A DNA stretch of 44,556 nt from NCBI GenBank assembly GCA_016865855.1, contig VGNX01000011.1:1-44556 (forward strand), given 5' to 3'. This stretch comes from Chloroflexota bacterium (GTDB taxonomy: Bacteria > Chloroflexota > Dehalococcoidia > GIF9 > UBA5629). The notes below the pieces were generated by a model, which was given only the letters and a program-made list of their open reading frames with translations, was not told the DNA's origin and did no database searches. A program made the translations under genes and the position numbers. This document shows positions 7,078-14,990 of this stretch, in pieces. How positions within the stretch are numbered: the first letter of the stretch is position 1; each line of letters opens with the position of its first letter.

Positions 7078-7611
7078 ATGGAAAAGACTATATCTAGCCA
7101 GCGGGTTTATGATGGTCGAGCGGTGAAATTGCGGGTTGACACCGTGAAGAAGCCTAACGGCAAGACGACGACTAGGGAGATTGTGGAGCATAGCGATTGC
7201 GTGGCAGTGGTGGTCTTGGACTCGAAAGATAGAGCTGTCTTGGTTAGTCAATATCGTAAAGCTGTGGGCAAAATTCTCTTGGAGATTCCGGCGGGCGGTA
7301 TTGACCCAGGTGAACAGCCGATTGCCTGTGTTCGACGCGAGTTACAGGAGGAGATAGGTTATTTACCGAATAAGATAGACAAGCTTGGCGGTTTTTATTC
7401 AGCCCCCGGCTACTGCACTGAGTATTTACACCTGTATCTGGCTACGCATCTGATACCTAGCCGTCGTGAGGCTGAAGATACTGAGGATATCGAGGTGGTT
7501 CAAGTACCCATATCCCGGATACCTGAACTCATTGCTTCAGGGGAAATCTGCGATGCTAAAAGTATAGCCGGGCTGCTTAGAGTTATCTCCCTTGGACTGA
7601 AGGGCAGCTAA
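7078..7611 (+). CDS. NUDIX hydrolase, probable ADP-ribose pyrophosphatase
   Basis: The complete Nudix box GGIDPGEQPIACVRRELQEE is near residue 77 and fits Gx5Ex7REUxEExGU. The N-terminal half (ISSQRVYDGRAVKLRVDTV) and the SQYRKAVGKILLEIPAGG region match ADP-ribose pyrophosphatases, which cleave ADP-ribose to AMP and ribose-5-phosphate. At 177 aa the length is normal. GAGGT lies about ten bases before the ATG. It is a single gene, convergent with the fumarase beta gene across a TGTCATTCTGAG repeat. Confidence 0.88.
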   Translation: MEKTISSQRVYDGRAVKLRVDTVKKPNGKTTTREIVEHSDCVAVVVLDSKDRAVLVSQYRKAVGKILLEIPAGGIDPGEQPIACVRRELQEEIGYLPNKIDKLGGFYSAPGYCTEYLHLYLATHLIPSRREAEDTEDIEVVQVPISRIPELIASGEICDAKSIAGLLRVISLGLKGS

Positions 7612-7647
7612 ACACCGATAATACGGACCAGCTAGCAAAACCCATTA

Positions 7648-7740
7648 TGTCATTCTGAGCGTAGCGAAGAATCTAAAGTCGCCCTTACCAAGTCTGTTTT
7701 GAACGAGATTCTTCGGTTGCTCCGCTCCCTCAGAATGACA
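7648..7740. repeat. TGTCATTCTGAG inverted repeat, full copy
   Basis: TGTCATTCTGAGCG..GCGAAGAATCT on the left pairs with AGATTCTTCGGTTGCTCCGC..CAGAATGACA on the right around a unique middle. It is non-coding and lies between two converging genes, where it could form a terminator-like stem in both transcripts. Confidence 0.7.
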
Positions 7741-7777
7741 GAAAACAAAAGTGCCTTGCCGACGAGACAAGCCCCGT

Positions 7778-8338
7778 TTAGGCCTTAAGCTGGTACTTGG
7801 CTTTTCCTTGTTCGTATAAGTCGCCGCCGTAGATGTCATTGATAACGGTGGCGGGAAAGTTATCTACCTCCAAGCGGCGGATTGCCTCTGCCCCCAAGTC
7901 TTCGTAGGCTATTACCTCTGCCTTTTTGATGCTTTTTGAAATCAGGGCTCCGGCGCCGCCTATGGCGGCGAAGTACACTGCTTTGTATTTTTTCATGGCG
8001 TCCTTCACTGCTTGTGAGCGGTTGCCTTTGCCGACCATCCCTTTGAGGCCAGCAGCCATGAGGCGTGGTGCGTAGCTATCCATTCTTCCGCTGGTTGTCG
8101 GTCCGGCTGAGCCGATGACTTGCCCTGGCTTGGCCGGCGTTGGGCCCATGTAATAGATGGTCTGGTTGGTTATATCAAAGGGTAGTTTTTTGCCCTTATC
8201 TAAAGCTTCAACCATGCGTTTGTGGGCAGCATCTCGTGCCGTGTAAATGACGCCGGTGATGAAAACCTGGTCACCGGCCTTCAACTTCTTGACGGTTTCC
8301 TCATCAAGTGGTGACTTGATATTTAGAGTCTTCATCAT
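7778..8338 (-). CDS. fumB: fumarate hydratase class I, beta (C-terminal) subunit
   Basis: It pairs with the alpha subunit to interconvert fumarate and malate. At 186 aa it is the stand-alone C-terminal swivelling domain of class I fumarases, with GPTTSGRMDSYAPRLMAAG (about residue 80), GKGNRSQAV (about residue 102), AIGGAGALISKSI (about residue 123) and EVDNFPATVINDIYG near the end. GGAGGG precedes tandem ATGs (8338, 8335). It is the last gene of the minus-strand fumA-sdhACDB-fumB cluster, 30 bases after sdhB. The symbol is used for the subunit, not for E. coli FumB. Confidence 0.92.
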   Translation of the reverse strand: MMKTLNIKSPLDEETVKKLKAGDQVFITGVIYTARDAAHKRMVEALDKGKKLPFDITNQTIYYMGPTPAKPGQVIGSAGPTTSGRMDSYAPRLMAAGLKGMVGKGNRSQAVKDAMKKYKAVYFAAIGGAGALISKSIKKAEVIAYEDLGAEAIRRLEVDNFPATVINDIYGGDLYEQGKAKYQLKA

Positions 8339-8368
8339 TATCCCTCCATGGTGGCAGTTTATTTAGCT

Positions 8369-9190
8369 TCATTTCACGGTGAACTCAGGGAAGGGAAGCT
8401 TGGGTTTGGTCTCGGCAGGAGATGGGACTGTTGAAGAAGGCTGCTGCTTTTTACCCAGTGCCACAGCTCGGGATACCAGCCTTCTTTTGAGTAATTGGAT
8501 AGCCAGAGCTGGGTCTAAGCCTTTAGGGCAGGCTTCGGAGCAGGCACCAGCGAGATGGCAATGCCAGACTCCATGGTCGGTATCAACCACTGGAAATCTT
8601 TCCTTTTCGCCTTCATCCCGGCTGTCAGCACAGTAACGGTAGCATTGAGCCAGAGCCTGCGGACCGAGAAAAAGCTTATCGCTGGCTGAGGTTGGACAAG
8701 CAGAAATGCATATACCGCACTTTATGCAGTAGGTGAACTGCAAGAAGGTCTCTAAGGCGTGAGGTACCTGTGCGTATTCGGCGGTGGGGTTTTCCATTTC
8801 CTCTGCGTCTTGGCGGAGGATGTAGGGCTTTAGTGATTTGTGAGTATTGAAGAATGGAATTAAGTCAACTACCAGGTCTTTAATGATAGGCAGGTTAGGT
8901 AAGGGTTTGACGGTTAACGTGTCTGAGTGGAACTCTTCTATTTGTGTATGACAGGCGAGGTGGGGGTAGTTGTTAATGAGCATACCACAGGAACCGCAGA
9001 TGGCCATGCGGCATGAAGTGCGAAAAGCAAGGCTGCTATCCAGGTTTTCTTTTATATAGATGAGACCATCGAGAACCGTCATACTCTGGCTAGATGGCAC
9101 CATAAATTCCTGAAAATGAGGCGTGCCGTCATGTTCGGGATCGTATCTTTGGACTTTGAATGTTATCGGGTTGTTTTTATCCATATCCAT
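8369..9190 (-). CDS. sdhB: succinate dehydrogenase/fumarate reductase iron-sulfur subunit
   Basis: It carries electrons between the flavin subunit and the membrane quinone site. It has the three cluster signatures in order: CRMAICGSCG..C for 2Fe-2S, CIKCGICISACP for 4Fe-4S and CHLAGACSEACPKGLDP for 3Fe-4S. The start is the ATG at 9190 because AGGAGG lies five bases upstream; a longer open frame to 9235 overlaps sdhD and lacks a ribosome site. This gives 273 aa, with an S/P-rich C-terminal tail. Whether the complex works as dehydrogenase or fumarate reductase cannot be read from sequence. Confidence 0.93.
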   Translation of the reverse strand: MDMDKNNPITFKVQRYDPEHDGTPHFQEFMVPSSQSMTVLDGLIYIKENLDSSLAFRTSCRMAICGSCGMLINNYPHLACHTQIEEFHSDTLTVKPLPNLPIIKDLVVDLIPFFNTHKSLKPYILRQDAEEMENPTAEYAQVPHALETFLQFTYCIKCGICISACPTSASDKLFLGPQALAQCYRYCADSRDEGEKERFPVVDTDHGVWHCHLAGACSEACPKGLDPALAIQLLKRRLVSRAVALGKKQQPSSTVPSPAETKPKLPFPEFTVK

Positions 9191-9198
9191 AATGCCTC

Positions 9199-9561
9199 CT
9201 AAGCAGATAACAGAGCAATGGGTACATAGCTGCACCAGACAAAGGCGACGATGCCAAAAGCTACAATAGCCCAGGTGACGACACGTTCAGTCCTGGCCGA
9301 TGGTGTCAGCTCAAGGATAACGTTACGCAGTCCGTTTAGGGCGTGGTAGAGAACAACGGCCAGTAAGGCTATATATAAGCCTGCCCATATACCTTGGCGA
9401 GATCGTTCTATCATTGAGCCCCAGGAAGTCACGTCGTTAACATAGACTCCAAAGAAGCCAAGGATAGCATCGAGGTGCATTAATACCATATGTACACCCA
9501 ACAGAACTGCTATCAATATGCCAGTAACCAGTTGTAGAAACCACAGATAGGTATTGCGCAT
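9199..9561 (-). CDS. sdhD: succinate dehydrogenase/fumarate reductase membrane anchor (SdhD-like)
   Basis: It is a 120-aa membrane protein with three hydrophobic helices (about residues 8-30, 55-80 and 92-115). His residues in LGVHMVLMH and VVLYHALNGLR are candidates for haem b or quinone sites. The YHALNGLR motif is also present in the other anchor. Its start overlaps the sdhC stop by one base (TAATG), so translation is coupled. The SdhC/SdhD labels follow order and similarity and could be swapped. Confidence 0.85.
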   Translation of the reverse strand: MRNTYLWFLQLVTGILIAVLLGVHMVLMHLDAILGFFGVYVNDVTSWGSMIERSRQGIWAGLYIALLAVVLYHALNGLRNVILELTPSARTERVVTWAIVAFGIVAFVWCSYVPIALLSA

Positions 9562-10004
9562 TACCAGCCTCCTGCGACGAAGTCATAAAAGAAGACTAAG
9601 GCAAGGATGACGACCACTGCTATCATGGCGATTGTCCAGGGGCGTTTCTTGCGGAGCGAGTCTCTGTACGGATAAATTGGTGGTGTAGGTCGCCCCATAA
9701 GGAAACCCAGTTCCTGTAGGATAAGTCGCAAACCGTTCAAGGCATGGTAGACGAAGGCAATGACCACAAGATATTCGCCGATTTTGAACCAGGGGTTGTG
9801 GAGGATTGACATCGTAGTTTCCCAGACATCCTGACCCTGAATGCGGAAAACGGTTGTCATCATCAAGTGGAGCAGTAGGAAGAGCAAGATTCCCAGGCCG
9901 GTTATTCTATGAAGTATGTAGAGATAACGCTCCAGCTTGTAATTGCCTGCCCACAACCACCCAACAGCTCCTAGATAGTTGCGTCGAGGCTGTATTTGTC
10001 TCAT
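9561..10004 (-). CDS. sdhC: succinate dehydrogenase cytochrome b-type membrane anchor (SdhC-like)
   Basis: It is a 147-aa anchor with the HRITGLG motif at the start of helix 1 (about residue 32), typical of cytochrome b556 subunits, and His in FVYHALNGLRL (about residue 88), the usual axial haem ligand place. It has three membrane helices. It sits 10 bases after sdhA and is coupled to sdhD. With SdhD it should bind haem and quinone and fix SdhAB to the membrane. Confidence 0.88.
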   Translation of the reverse strand: MRQIQPRRNYLGAVGWLWAGNYKLERYLYILHRITGLGILLFLLLHLMMTTVFRIQGQDVWETTMSILHNPWFKIGEYLVVIAFVYHALNGLRLILQELGFLMGRPTPPIYPYRDSLRKKRPWTIAMIAVVVILALVFFYDFVAGGW

Positions 10005-10014
10005 AGCTAACTCC

Positions 10015-11727
10015 CTAGTATTTCCTTTCTACAGGCTGCCACATGGTGATGGTTACGGGGATATAATCGAGCCGTGGCCCTTTAGGTGTGTAATAGGCTA
10101 AGGTATGCTTGAGCCAGTTGACATCATCGCGATCGGGAAAGTCCCGTCGAGAGTGAGCCCCTCGCGACTCAGTGCGTGATAAGGCTCCGGTGACGATAAT
10201 TTCGGCCAGGTCAAGGAGGTTATCCATTTCCAAGGCACTGAGCAGGTCTGTATTATATATGCGCCCACGGTCTTTGACCTTGACATCGGGCAGCCGTTGC
10301 TTTAATTCGCGTATCTTATCAAGGGCTATTTTTAGGCCGGTGCTGGTGCGGAAGACGCCCACCTGACTATCCATAGTCCTCTGTAGCTCCCTGCGGAGAG
10401 CATAGGCGCTTTCTTTGCCGTTAGAGCTGAACCTGCTGAAAACTCTGGCCTCTGTTTCTTTCAATGTTTTTTCTTCGGGCGGTGTAGAAAAGGCTTTCTG
10501 TCTAGACGCATACTTGGCAACATTATCCCCGGTGATTTTTCCCCAGACGAGGCATTCGGTGGTTGAGTTGGAGCCGAGGCGGTTGGCACCGTGTAGTGAT
10601 ACGCAAGCGGCCTCACCGGCTGCCCATATACCTTTTATCGGAGTAGCGCCGTCAATATCAGTGTGGACGCCGCCCATAAAATAATGAGCGGCCGGTCGAA
10701 CAGGAATTGGCTCGTAGATAGGGTCAATGAAGTTGAACTTTATGGCGACTTCTCGAATCATAGGCAGCCGTTCGTTGATTTTAGCGGCGCCGAGATTACG
10801 CAGGTCAATGTGAACGTAGTCGAGGCCATCGGGTCCGGGAAATCCTCTGCCTTCTTCAATTTCAGTCATCTCCGAGCGGGAGACAATGTCTCGTGGAGCT
10901 ACCTCCATCTTAGATGGAGCGTATTTTTCCATGAATCTGTCATCTTTATTGTTGAGTAAGTAGCCGCCTTCGCCACGTGCTGCCTCTGTTATGAGGATGC
11001 CGGATGGTACCAGGCCTGTGGGATGGAATTGGACGAATTCCAGATCCTTAATGGGTAGTCCTGCCCGGTAAGCCATGGCTAAACCGTCGCCGGTGGCGGT
11101 AAGGGAGTATGTGGTGAAACCGAACATACGGCAAGCCCCGCCCGTGGCGATGATTAGAGCTTTACCCTGGATAAAGAAGAACTGGCCGCTGGTCAAATCC
11201 CAGGCGGTTACGCCGCAGAATGTATTGTCTTTTGTTAGGATTGAGGAGATATAACATTCGTCGTATCTGGTTACATTGGGATATTTTTGCAGAGTGTCGT
11301 AGAGAGTTTGCATTTCGGCGAAACCGGTCTTGTCGGCAGCGAAGACAGCCCGGTCGTAGCTATGGCCGCCGAATGCTCGCTGGGCAATTCGGCCATCGGG
11401 ACGGCGCGACCACGGGATTCCCCAGTGCTCTAATAGGAGAATTTCTTTAGGTGCCTCTGCAACGAAGCGCTTTACTACGTCCTGGTCGCAAAGGAAGTCA
11501 GCACCTCTGACTGTATCCCAGGCATGAAGCTCGAAGCTATCTCCTTCATCTGGCTGCATGACGGCTGCAGTGCCGCCTTCAGCACAGACTGAATGGGAGC
11601 GCATCAACTGGACTTTGGAGACGATGGCAACATCGAGTCCTGAATTGTGGGCGGCGGCTTCGATGGCAGCTCGTAGGCCAGCTAGTCCTGAGCCCAAGAC
11701 TATAACATCGTGTTTTTGGCTCATCAT
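10015..11727 (-). CDS. sdhA: succinate dehydrogenase/fumarate reductase flavoprotein subunit
   Basis: It is the catalytic subunit, interconverting succinate and fumarate with covalently bound FAD. It has the FAD-binding GSGLAGLRAAIEAA at the N-terminus, MRSHSVCAEGGTAAVM near residue 43 (flavin attachment region), the active-site segments QFHPTGLVPSGILITEAARG and RPAAHYFMGGVHTD, and GANRLGSNSTTE binding FAD near residue 380. At 570 aa it is standard. The ATG at 11727 overlaps the fumarase alpha stop (ATGA, 4 bp), so the two are translationally coupled and the operon joins fumarase directly to SDH. Confidence 0.95.
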   Translation of the reverse strand: MMSQKHDVIVLGSGLAGLRAAIEAAAHNSGLDVAIVSKVQLMRSHSVCAEGGTAAVMQPDEGDSFELHAWDTVRGADFLCDQDVVKRFVAEAPKEILLLEHWGIPWSRRPDGRIAQRAFGGHSYDRAVFAADKTGFAEMQTLYDTLQKYPNVTRYDECYISSILTKDNTFCGVTAWDLTSGQFFFIQGKALIIATGGACRMFGFTTYSLTATGDGLAMAYRAGLPIKDLEFVQFHPTGLVPSGILITEAARGEGGYLLNNKDDRFMEKYAPSKMEVAPRDIVSRSEMTEIEEGRGFPGPDGLDYVHIDLRNLGAAKINERLPMIREVAIKFNFIDPIYEPIPVRPAAHYFMGGVHTDIDGATPIKGIWAAGEAACVSLHGANRLGSNSTTECLVWGKITGDNVAKYASRQKAFSTPPEEKTLKETEARVFSRFSSNGKESAYALRRELQRTMDSQVGVFRTSTGLKIALDKIRELKQRLPDVKVKDRGRIYNTDLLSALEMDNLLDLAEIIVTGALSRTESRGAHSRRDFPDRDDVNWLKHTLAYYTPKGPRLDYIPVTITMWQPVERKY

Positions 11728-12569
11728 AATGTCGTCTCTTTATGCCGAGCACACCAACATTGTATGTTAACCGCAACCGGCAGGCTAGCGATATGTGCCG
11801 GGAAGGTTTCAGCGTGAACGGCCAAGGCGGTTGTCCTGCCACCGTAACCCATTGGTCCAATGCCCAGATTGTTGACACGTTGCAGGATTTCTTTTTCTAA
11901 CTCAGCAACCTCCGGGTCCGGATTTGGCTCGCCAACTTTGCGCAATAGTGCTTTTTTAGCCAATGTCATAGCTTTATCTGTTGTTCCGCCTATGCCGAGA
12001 CCGATGATGAGAGGTGGGCATGGATTGCTGCCAGATTCGTCAACGAGGTTTACCACAAAGTCAATAATCCCTTGGCGCCCCTTTGCTGGCGGCATTACTG
12101 TCAAGCGAGAGCAGTTTTCAGAGCCACCTCCCTTGGGCATTACGCTGATTCTAAGTTTGTCTCCGGGAGCGATATCGGTGTGGATGATAGCCGGGGTGTT
12201 ATCTTTCGTGTTGACTCGTGCTGAGAAGGGCTGATTCACCATGGATTTGCGCAGATATCCCTTTTCATATCCCTGGCGCACCCCTTCATTTATGGCTGTG
12301 TAAAGGTCACCTCCCGTTATGTGAACGTCCTGACCTAATTCCAACACTACCACTGCAGCACCGGTGTCCTGGCATAGAGGGGTTTTCTCTTTGGCAGCGA
12401 TTTCAGTATTTTCAATAAGTTGGGCTAACACATCCTTGGCTGCAGGAGACTCCTCTTTTTCTCTTGCCTGCTTGAGGGCAGCGAGCACATCTTCGGGCAG
12501 GTAAAGGCAGGCGTCTTGGAACAGGTGGGATACAGTTTCGGTTATCCTTTTACAGTCGATGTCTCGCAT
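11724..12569 (-). CDS. fumA: fumarate hydratase class I, alpha (N-terminal) subunit
   Basis: It contains the oxygen-labile 4Fe-4S cluster of two-subunit class I fumarase. Cluster Cys candidates are in LCQDTGAAVV (about residue 63), GGGSENCSRLT (about residue 150) and SGSNPCPPLIIGLGIGGTTD (about residue 180). At 281 aa it is the normal separate alpha subunit. It is the first gene of the fumarase-SDH operon, with fumB at the other end six genes away, so the two halves of one enzyme flank the SDH complex. The symbol denotes the subunit. Confidence 0.93.
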   Translation of the reverse strand: MRDIDCKRITETVSHLFQDACLYLPEDVLAALKQAREKEESPAAKDVLAQLIENTEIAAKEKTPLCQDTGAAVVVLELGQDVHITGGDLYTAINEGVRQGYEKGYLRKSMVNQPFSARVNTKDNTPAIIHTDIAPGDKLRISVMPKGGGSENCSRLTVMPPAKGRQGIIDFVVNLVDESGSNPCPPLIIGLGIGGTTDKAMTLAKKALLRKVGEPNPDPEVAELEKEILQRVNNLGIGPMGYGGRTTALAVHAETFPAHIASLPVAVNIQCWCARHKETTL

Positions 12570-12617
12570 TTTAGCTAAGACTCCTTTTTAATTATCCCTC
12601 AGCTCCTTTGGTAGGAA

Positions 12618-12854
12618 CTAATCTGAGATTAAGCTAGTAAATTCTTCTATAGATAAATTTGCATCCCGCAACAATTTCCTTAATAAACCGGGCTTAAGTT
12701 CCTTATGAAGAGGGATTGATAAAGGCTTATGAGAAGGATTAGTCCTGTCTCGCATTCTAACATGGCTACCTCGTTGCCTAACTGCTTCATACCCGATTTT
12801 TTGAAAAGCCTTAATCGCCTCCTTGGCGGAGGTTAGTGGCAGCCTTTGGCTCAC
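12618..12854 (-). CDS. hicA: HicA-type mRNA interferase toxin
   Basis: HicA toxins are small double-stranded-RNA-binding-fold ribonucleases that cleave mRNA and are held by HicB. The 78-aa protein has the conserved pattern: LTSAKEAIKAFQKIGYEAVRQRGSHVRMR, with the catalytic His in GSHVRM (about residue 30), and then SIPLHKELKPGLLRKLLRDA. It overlaps the hicB stop by 4 bp (ATGA). The order antitoxin-then-toxin is the common arrangement for the HicB-first subgroup. It lies 49 bases before fumA on the same strand. Confidence 0.9.
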   Translation of the reverse strand: MSQRLPLTSAKEAIKAFQKIGYEAVRQRGSHVRMRDRTNPSHKPLSIPLHKELKPGLLRKLLRDANLSIEEFTSLISD

Positions 12855-13078
12855 TTTGTTATCACAACGCTTTCAACAAGGACTTTCGAAGGGTCAGGGA
12901 CTTCCTCTCCTTCAGCTTCCATATCTTCCAAGCAAAGGAGGATAGCCTCTTTTATGTTTCTTAAGGCCTCCTCAACAGTTTCCCCTTGGCTGTAACAGCC
13001 AGAAAGAGAGGGGCAAGATACAACAAATCCTCCCATTTCGTCTGGCTCCAAAATAACCTTAAAATCATAGTCTTTCAT
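12851..13078 (-). CDS. hicB: HicB-type antitoxin
   Basis: The 75-aa protein is a HicB partial RNase H-fold domain: DYDFKVILEPDEMGGFVVSC, then PSLSGCYSQGETVEEALRNIKEAI, ending without the C-terminal HTH or RHH DNA-binding domain of longer HicBs. The start is the ATG at 13078, with AAGGAGA upstream; this lies inside the end of the preceding gene (14-bp overlap). The overlap implies that all three genes are made from one message. Confidence 0.9.
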   Translation of the reverse strand: MKDYDFKVILEPDEMGGFVVSCPSLSGCYSQGETVEEALRNIKEAILLCLEDMEAEGEEVPDPSKVLVESVVITK

Positions 13079-13961
13079 GCAGCTCTCCTTTTTCGCTGTG
13101 GACTCCGAGTAACTCACTGCCCTTTTTTCTGAGTAGAATCATAAGCTCTCTTACGTCTTCCATAACGCAATCACGGATAGGTAGATTAATCACCTCCTTA
13201 CGTTCTTGTGGTCCTATTTGCCACTCCTTGAGACTCCGATTTTTTGATTCCAATTCGCTTAAGGGGTCGAGTATAAGTTCTTTCTCAGAATGTGTCACCG
13301 TTAATGCTTCACCTTCGAGATTAAAGGCGAGTTTGTATTCATCGCTCGTCCCATGCCATGCATCAACGCCTTTTATCTCAAACCATACAGTGCAGGTTAT
13401 TGTGGCTGAAGAGATATATCCTTTTTCAACGTATTGGTCGGTTGCTTTTAAGAAAAGCTCAGCGACGTCTACAATATTCTGGATTTCTTCTTGTTCCTTG
13501 GGCCTTACGTATTCGTGTTCTAACAAGTTTCGTTTTTGGGTTATGAGATTTCTCAGCACCTTTGGAGCTGGAATTTGTAAAGTCTTAAGAACCTCTATTT
13601 TGTATGGCAATTTCCATCCTTTCCTTGAAGAAAAACCCCTGAGGTTTGATAATGCTAAAAGCTCGTCAATGCGGCATTCTATTGCACTTTTAGCATTCCT
13701 CAGCGCATTCACCCTTCCCCTGTCAGAGCCCTCTTCTAAATCCTTCTTTGCGAAGTCGAGGAATTCCAGTGCCTCTATAGGGTAAAGTGGAACTTTCTGC
13801 CAACGTAGCCAGCATTCGAATTCGTCTTTTCCCTTTATCCGTGTGCCGTCCTCAAATTCAACCTCCTCATTTACATAGCTGCGTTTTTTCCTTGGTAATG
13901 TTTCTCTTTCCAGGATATTAATAACGTCCTTAAGATTGAGACTACTTTCAGTGACCACCAC
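13065..13961 (-). CDS. hypothetical protein with HEPN-like segment, first gene of the hicBA operon
   Basis: I do not recognise the whole 298-aa protein. Residues about 60-180 are helical and contain ALRNAKSAIECRIDELL and QKRNLLEHEYVRP. R144-N-x3-H149 fits the R-x4-6-H ribonuclease motif of HEPN domains, with the usual polar residue after R. The helix pair around it also fits that fold. The C-terminal about 110 residues look beta-rich (ATITCTVWFEIKG...) and then charged. It starts at GTG 13961 after AGGAGA and overlaps hicB by 14 bp. It may be a toxin, an effector or an accessory regulator; the HEPN call is inference from the motif. Confidence 0.6.
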   Translation of the reverse strand: MVVTESSLNLKDVINILERETLPRKKRSYVNEEVEFEDGTRIKGKDEFECWLRWQKVPLYPIEALEFLDFAKKDLEEGSDRGRVNALRNAKSAIECRIDELLALSNLRGFSSRKGWKLPYKIEVLKTLQIPAPKVLRNLITQKRNLLEHEYVRPKEQEEIQNIVDVAELFLKATDQYVEKGYISSATITCTVWFEIKGVDAWHGTSDEYKLAFNLEGEALTVTHSEKELILDPLSELESKNRSLKEWQIGPQERKEVINLPIRDCVMEDVRELMILLRKKGSELLGVHSEKGELHERL

Positions 13962-13970
13962 GTTCTCCTA

Positions 13971-13997
13971 TGCCATCAAATGTTAACACGAATGGCA
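13971..13997 (-). promoter_or_regulatory. dyad-symmetric candidate operator of the HEPN-hicBA operon
   Basis: TGCCAT and ATGGCA arms (13971-13976, 13992-13997) are placed almost symmetrically about a perfect TGTTAACA palindrome (13981-13988). The site ends 10 bases before the GTG start of the first gene. Toxin-antitoxin operons are usually autorepressed at such sites. The visible HicB lacks an obvious DNA-binding domain, so the binder is uncertain. Confidence 0.45.
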
Positions 13998-14059
13998 AGC
14001 CCATATTTTGCTCTTCTAAGGTCGGATATTCACTTTACATAAGCCCTCTTATTGGTCGG

Positions 14060-14989
14060 CTACTCCAATTTCATTATTTGGGCAAGCTCCCGCACAGCCT
14101 CGGCTGATCTCTTAAGGGCAGCGCTCTCTTCTGGTGTTAGCTTCAGCTCGATTATCTGCTCAATGCCATTTCTGCCTAGCTTCACGGGTACCCCAACTAC
14201 TGCGCCCTTTATTCCATATTCTCCTTCAAGGTAGACAGCGCAAGGTAGGATCCTCTTCTTGTCTAGAAGTATGGATTCAACCATTTGAGCGGTAGCAGCT
14301 GCAGGAGCATAATAGGCGCTTCCCGTTTTTAGCAGGGCGACTATTTCGCCACCCCCTTTGACTGTCCGCTCAACAATCTTGTTTACAGTCTCCTGAGGCA
14401 AAAGCTCGGTTATCGGGATGCCACCCACGGTGGTTAATCTTGGGATGGCCACCATGGTATCTCCATGCCCGCCCATAACACAGGCATAAACATCTTCGAC
14501 TGAGACGTTAAGTTCCTGAGCGAGGAAAGTTCTAAATCTGGAAGTATCTAAAATGCCTGACTGGCCGAAGACACGGTTTCGAGGAAATTTGCTGACGTGA
14601 AGAGCCAACTGTGTCATGGCATCTAAGGGATTGGCGACCATAATGATGATGCACTTCGGCGAGTATTTCACCACCTGCTCGGTGACTAATTTAACGATAT
14701 TCATATTGGTCAGTACCAGGTCATCACGGCTCATGCCTGGCTTTCTTGGCACTCCTGAGGTGATGGCCACGATGTCAGAGTTGGCAGTTTCTTCGTAGGA
14801 ATTAGTGCCGATGACTCTGGCATCGGAACCGGTAATTGGGCCGGTCTGGAGCATATCCAGTCCTTTACCCTGAGGCAAGCCATCAATAATGTCCACCACC
14901 ACTACATCGGCATATCCTTTTTCGGCGATACGCTGGGCTAGGGTGGCTCCTACATTTCCGGCACCGATGACGCTAACTTTATTACGCAT
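14060..14989 (-). CDS. mdh: malate dehydrogenase (NAD-dependent)
   Basis: It interconverts malate and oxaloacetate. It is an LDH-like MDH of 309 aa, with the Rossmann motif [13 protein letters not shown] at residue 7, the acidic [16 protein letters not shown] after beta-2 (favouring NAD), the substrate-loop [24 protein letters not shown], and the catalytic His in [10 protein letters not shown] near residue 173. The start ATG 14989 is preceded by AGGAGGG, formed from the last codons of icd; the stop and start are one base apart. It is the last gene of the carboxyltransferase-to-MDH operon. Confidence 0.95.
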   Translation of the reverse strand: MRNKVSVIGAGNVGATLAQRIAEKGYADVVVVDIIDGLPQGKGLDMLQTGPITGSDARVIGTNSYEETANSDIVAITSGVPRKPGMSRDDLVLTNMNIVKLVTEQVVKYSPKCIIIMVANPLDAMTQLALHVSKFPRNRVFGQSGILDTSRFRTFLAQELNVSVEDVYACVMGGHGDTMVAIPRLTTVGGIPITELLPQETVNKIVERTVKGGGEIVALLKTGSAYYAPAAATAQMVESILLDKKRILPCAVYLEGEYGIKGAVVGVPVKLGRNGIEQIIELKLTPEESAALKRSAEAVRELAQIMKLE

Positions 14990-14990
14990 T

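Noticed and set aside
9191-9235. Longer N-terminus for the SDH iron-sulfur subunit
   Set aside because: It overlaps the end of sdhD, has no ribosome site, and AGGAGG lies directly before the ATG at 9190.
10172-11450. Several plus-strand open frames over sdhA
   Set aside because: They are antisense to a full-length, well-conserved gene and show no family features.
13079-13117. Longer N-terminus for HicB
   Set aside because: AAGGAGA lies just before ATG 13078, and HicB homologues begin near KDYDFKV.
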